A DNA stretch of 7,554 nt from an uncultured Woeseiaceae bacterium. GTDB taxonomy: Bacteria; Pseudomonadota; Gammaproteobacteria; Woeseiales; Woeseiaceae. A program made the position numbers and the translations under genes. Shown here one piece after another: positions 6,766-7,554 of the stretch (positions are counted from its first letter, which is position 1; the number at the start of each line of letters is the position of its first letter). Below the pieces are notes generated by a model. That model saw only the letters and a list, made by a program, of their open reading frames with translations. It was not told the DNA's origin and did not search any database. The DNA lies in assembly GCA_947259435.1 (NCBI GenBank), contig CAMYMP010000290.1:1-7554 (forward strand), written 5' to 3'.

Positions 6766-7305
6766 ATGTCCAGTGAAGCCCAAGTCGTTCAGGACGCCGT
6801 GAGCACAGCGCCGGTTGCCGCTCCCGAAACCAAAAGCATGTCGATCATTGTTACGAAAGGTAGCCTTGACTGGGCCTACCCGCCGTTCATCCTCGCAACC
6901 ACCGCCGCGGCGATGGGATTGCCCGTCACGATGTTCTTCACGTTCTATGGACTGCCGCTGCTGCTCAAGAAGCTTGACCTGAAGCTGACTGCCGCCGGCA
7001 ATCCGGCGATGAAGATGCCCATGATGGGCGCGCACATGGGATTGCCTAATCTGATGACCGCAATTCCGGGCGTCGATGCGGCCTGTTCGAAGATGATGAA
7101 GAACCTGATGAACAAGAAAGGCGTTGCGTCCATAGAGGATCTGCGTGAACTCGCGATCGAAGCCGATGTACGCATGATTGCCTGCCAGATGACAATGGAC
7201 CTGTTCGAGTATTCGCTTGACGACATGATCGAGGGTCCGGAACTTGGTGGCGCAGCGACCTATATCGAGTGCGCGACGCAGTCCGACATCAATCTATTCA
7301 TCTGA
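6766..7305 (+). CDS. dsrE3A: DsrE3A-type sulfur carrier (DsrE family)
   Basis: This 179-residue DsrE-fold protein has the family signature MSIIVTKGSLDWAYPPFILA (25-44), followed by MFFTFYGLPLLLKK. Cysteines are C107 (in AACSKMMKNLM), C140 (in MIACQMTMDLF) and C168; C107 and C140 are the likely persulfide-carrying positions of DsrE3A proteins. The first 24 residues are Ala/Pro-rich and poorly conserved in appearance. Met- and hydrophobic-rich stretches (56-66, 82-97) resemble those that make databases label such proteins 'membrane' or 'peroxiredoxin-like', but the fold is soluble. In sulfur oxidisers, dsrE3A sits beside tusA and often a rhodanese; the proteins exchange sulfane sulfur in the cytoplasm ahead of the sHdr or rDsr system. 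tusA follows after 47 bp. It is a different subtype from the 125-residue DsrE at 877-1254. Confidence 0.88.
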   Translation: MSSEAQVVQDAVSTAPVAAPETKSMSIIVTKGSLDWAYPPFILATTAAAMGLPVTMFFTFYGLPLLLKKLDLKLTAAGNPAMKMPMMGAHMGLPNLMTAIPGVDAACSKMMKNLMNKKGVASIEDLRELAIEADVRMIACQMTMDLFEYSLDDMIEGPELGGAATYIECATQSDINLFI

Positions 7306-7352
7306 GTCCGGCAACAGGACAGACAATACCTTAGAAAATCGGAGCTACAGGA

Positions 7353-7554
7353 ATGGCCGACCATACACTTGACGCGAAAGGGCTCAATTGCCCGTTACCC
7401 ATACTCAAAGCCAAAAAGGCTCTCAAGGAAGTTCCGTCCGGCGGTATTCTCGAGGTTCTTGCAACCGATCCCGGGTCTGTTGCGGACTTCGAAGCATTTT
7501 GCCGGCAGACGGGTAACGAGCTGATGGAGCATTCGGTCGACGACTCGATCTATC
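7353..7554 (+). CDS. tusA: TusA family sulfur carrier (partial, runs off the window)
   Basis: 67 codons are visible, starting MADHTLDAKGLNCPLPILKA. The family motif C-P-x-P is C13-P14-L15-P16, with Cys13 the persulfide carrier; the following helix (ILKAKKALKEV) and the strand GGILEVLATDPGS match the TusA two-layer fold. TusA proteins are about 75-85 residues, so only the last 10-20 residues lie outside the window. A ribosome binding site (GGAG, 7341-7344, with AGGA closer in) precedes the ATG. In this context TusA is expected to receive sulfane sulfur from a rhodanese or DsrE3A and hand it towards DsrE3C and the sHdr complex. The 47-bp gap after dsrE3A shows no terminator, so the two genes are probably co-transcribed. 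Confidence 0.93.
   Translation, partial: MADHTLDAKGLNCPLPILKAKKALKEVPSGGILEVLATDPGSVADFEAFCRQTGNELMEHSVDDSIY

Noticed and set aside
1..7554. CRISPR arrays, tRNA/rRNA genes, insertion sequences
   Set aside because: I saw no regularly spaced repeats, no tRNA-like cloverleaf sequence, no transposase motif and no terminal inverted repeats. Nearly all of the window is accounted for by genes.

Overview
The window comes from a sulfur-oxidising proteobacterium. Base composition is moderately GC-rich and genes are densely packed. The gene set is that of the sulfur-oxidising heterodisulfide reductase-like (sHdr) pathway together with its dedicated lipoate-assembly genes. The exact taxon cannot be fixed from the sequence; a gammaproteobacterial lineage is a guess.

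Layout. A divergent intergenic region (6630-6765) separates two transcription units. Rightwards (+) run dsrE3A (6766-7305) and tusA (7353 to the window end, partial), two cytoplasmic sulfane-sulfur carriers. Leftwards (-) runs a tight run of eight genes: an AcuC/class I histone-deacetylase-like enzyme, a LipS-type radical SAM lipoyl synthase subunit (reading frame broken), a second LipS-type subunit, an sLpl(AB)-type lipoate-protein ligase, a class I glutamine-amidotransferase-like gene (reading frame broken), a DsrE3C-type sulfurtransferase, sHdrC1, and the first 36 codons of the next gene, which by position should be sHdrB1. Gaps are 3-67 bp, with two overlaps (4 bp and 8 bp), so this looks like one operon.

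How the genes fit together. TusA and the DsrE3 proteins are expected to pass sulfane sulfur to the sHdr complex, of which sHdrC1 is the electron-transferring 2x[4Fe-4S] subunit. The complex works with a lipoate-binding protein (LbpA), which is not in this window. The ligase and the two LipS proteins would attach octanoate/lipoate to LbpA and insert its two sulfurs.

Points of interest. Two of the lipoate-assembly genes are frame-disrupted. The LipS gene has also lost the segment between the SAM-binding SGG motif and the next core strand. The amidotransferase-like protein lacks its nucleophilic cysteine (GIGLGAQ instead of GICLG-Q). A complete Zn-dependent lysine-deacylase-type enzyme heads the lipoate operon and is a candidate eraser or proofreader of lysine acylation on LbpA. 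The divergent promoter region carries a perfect inverted repeat over a likely -10 element and a 7-bp direct repeat three helical turns apart.
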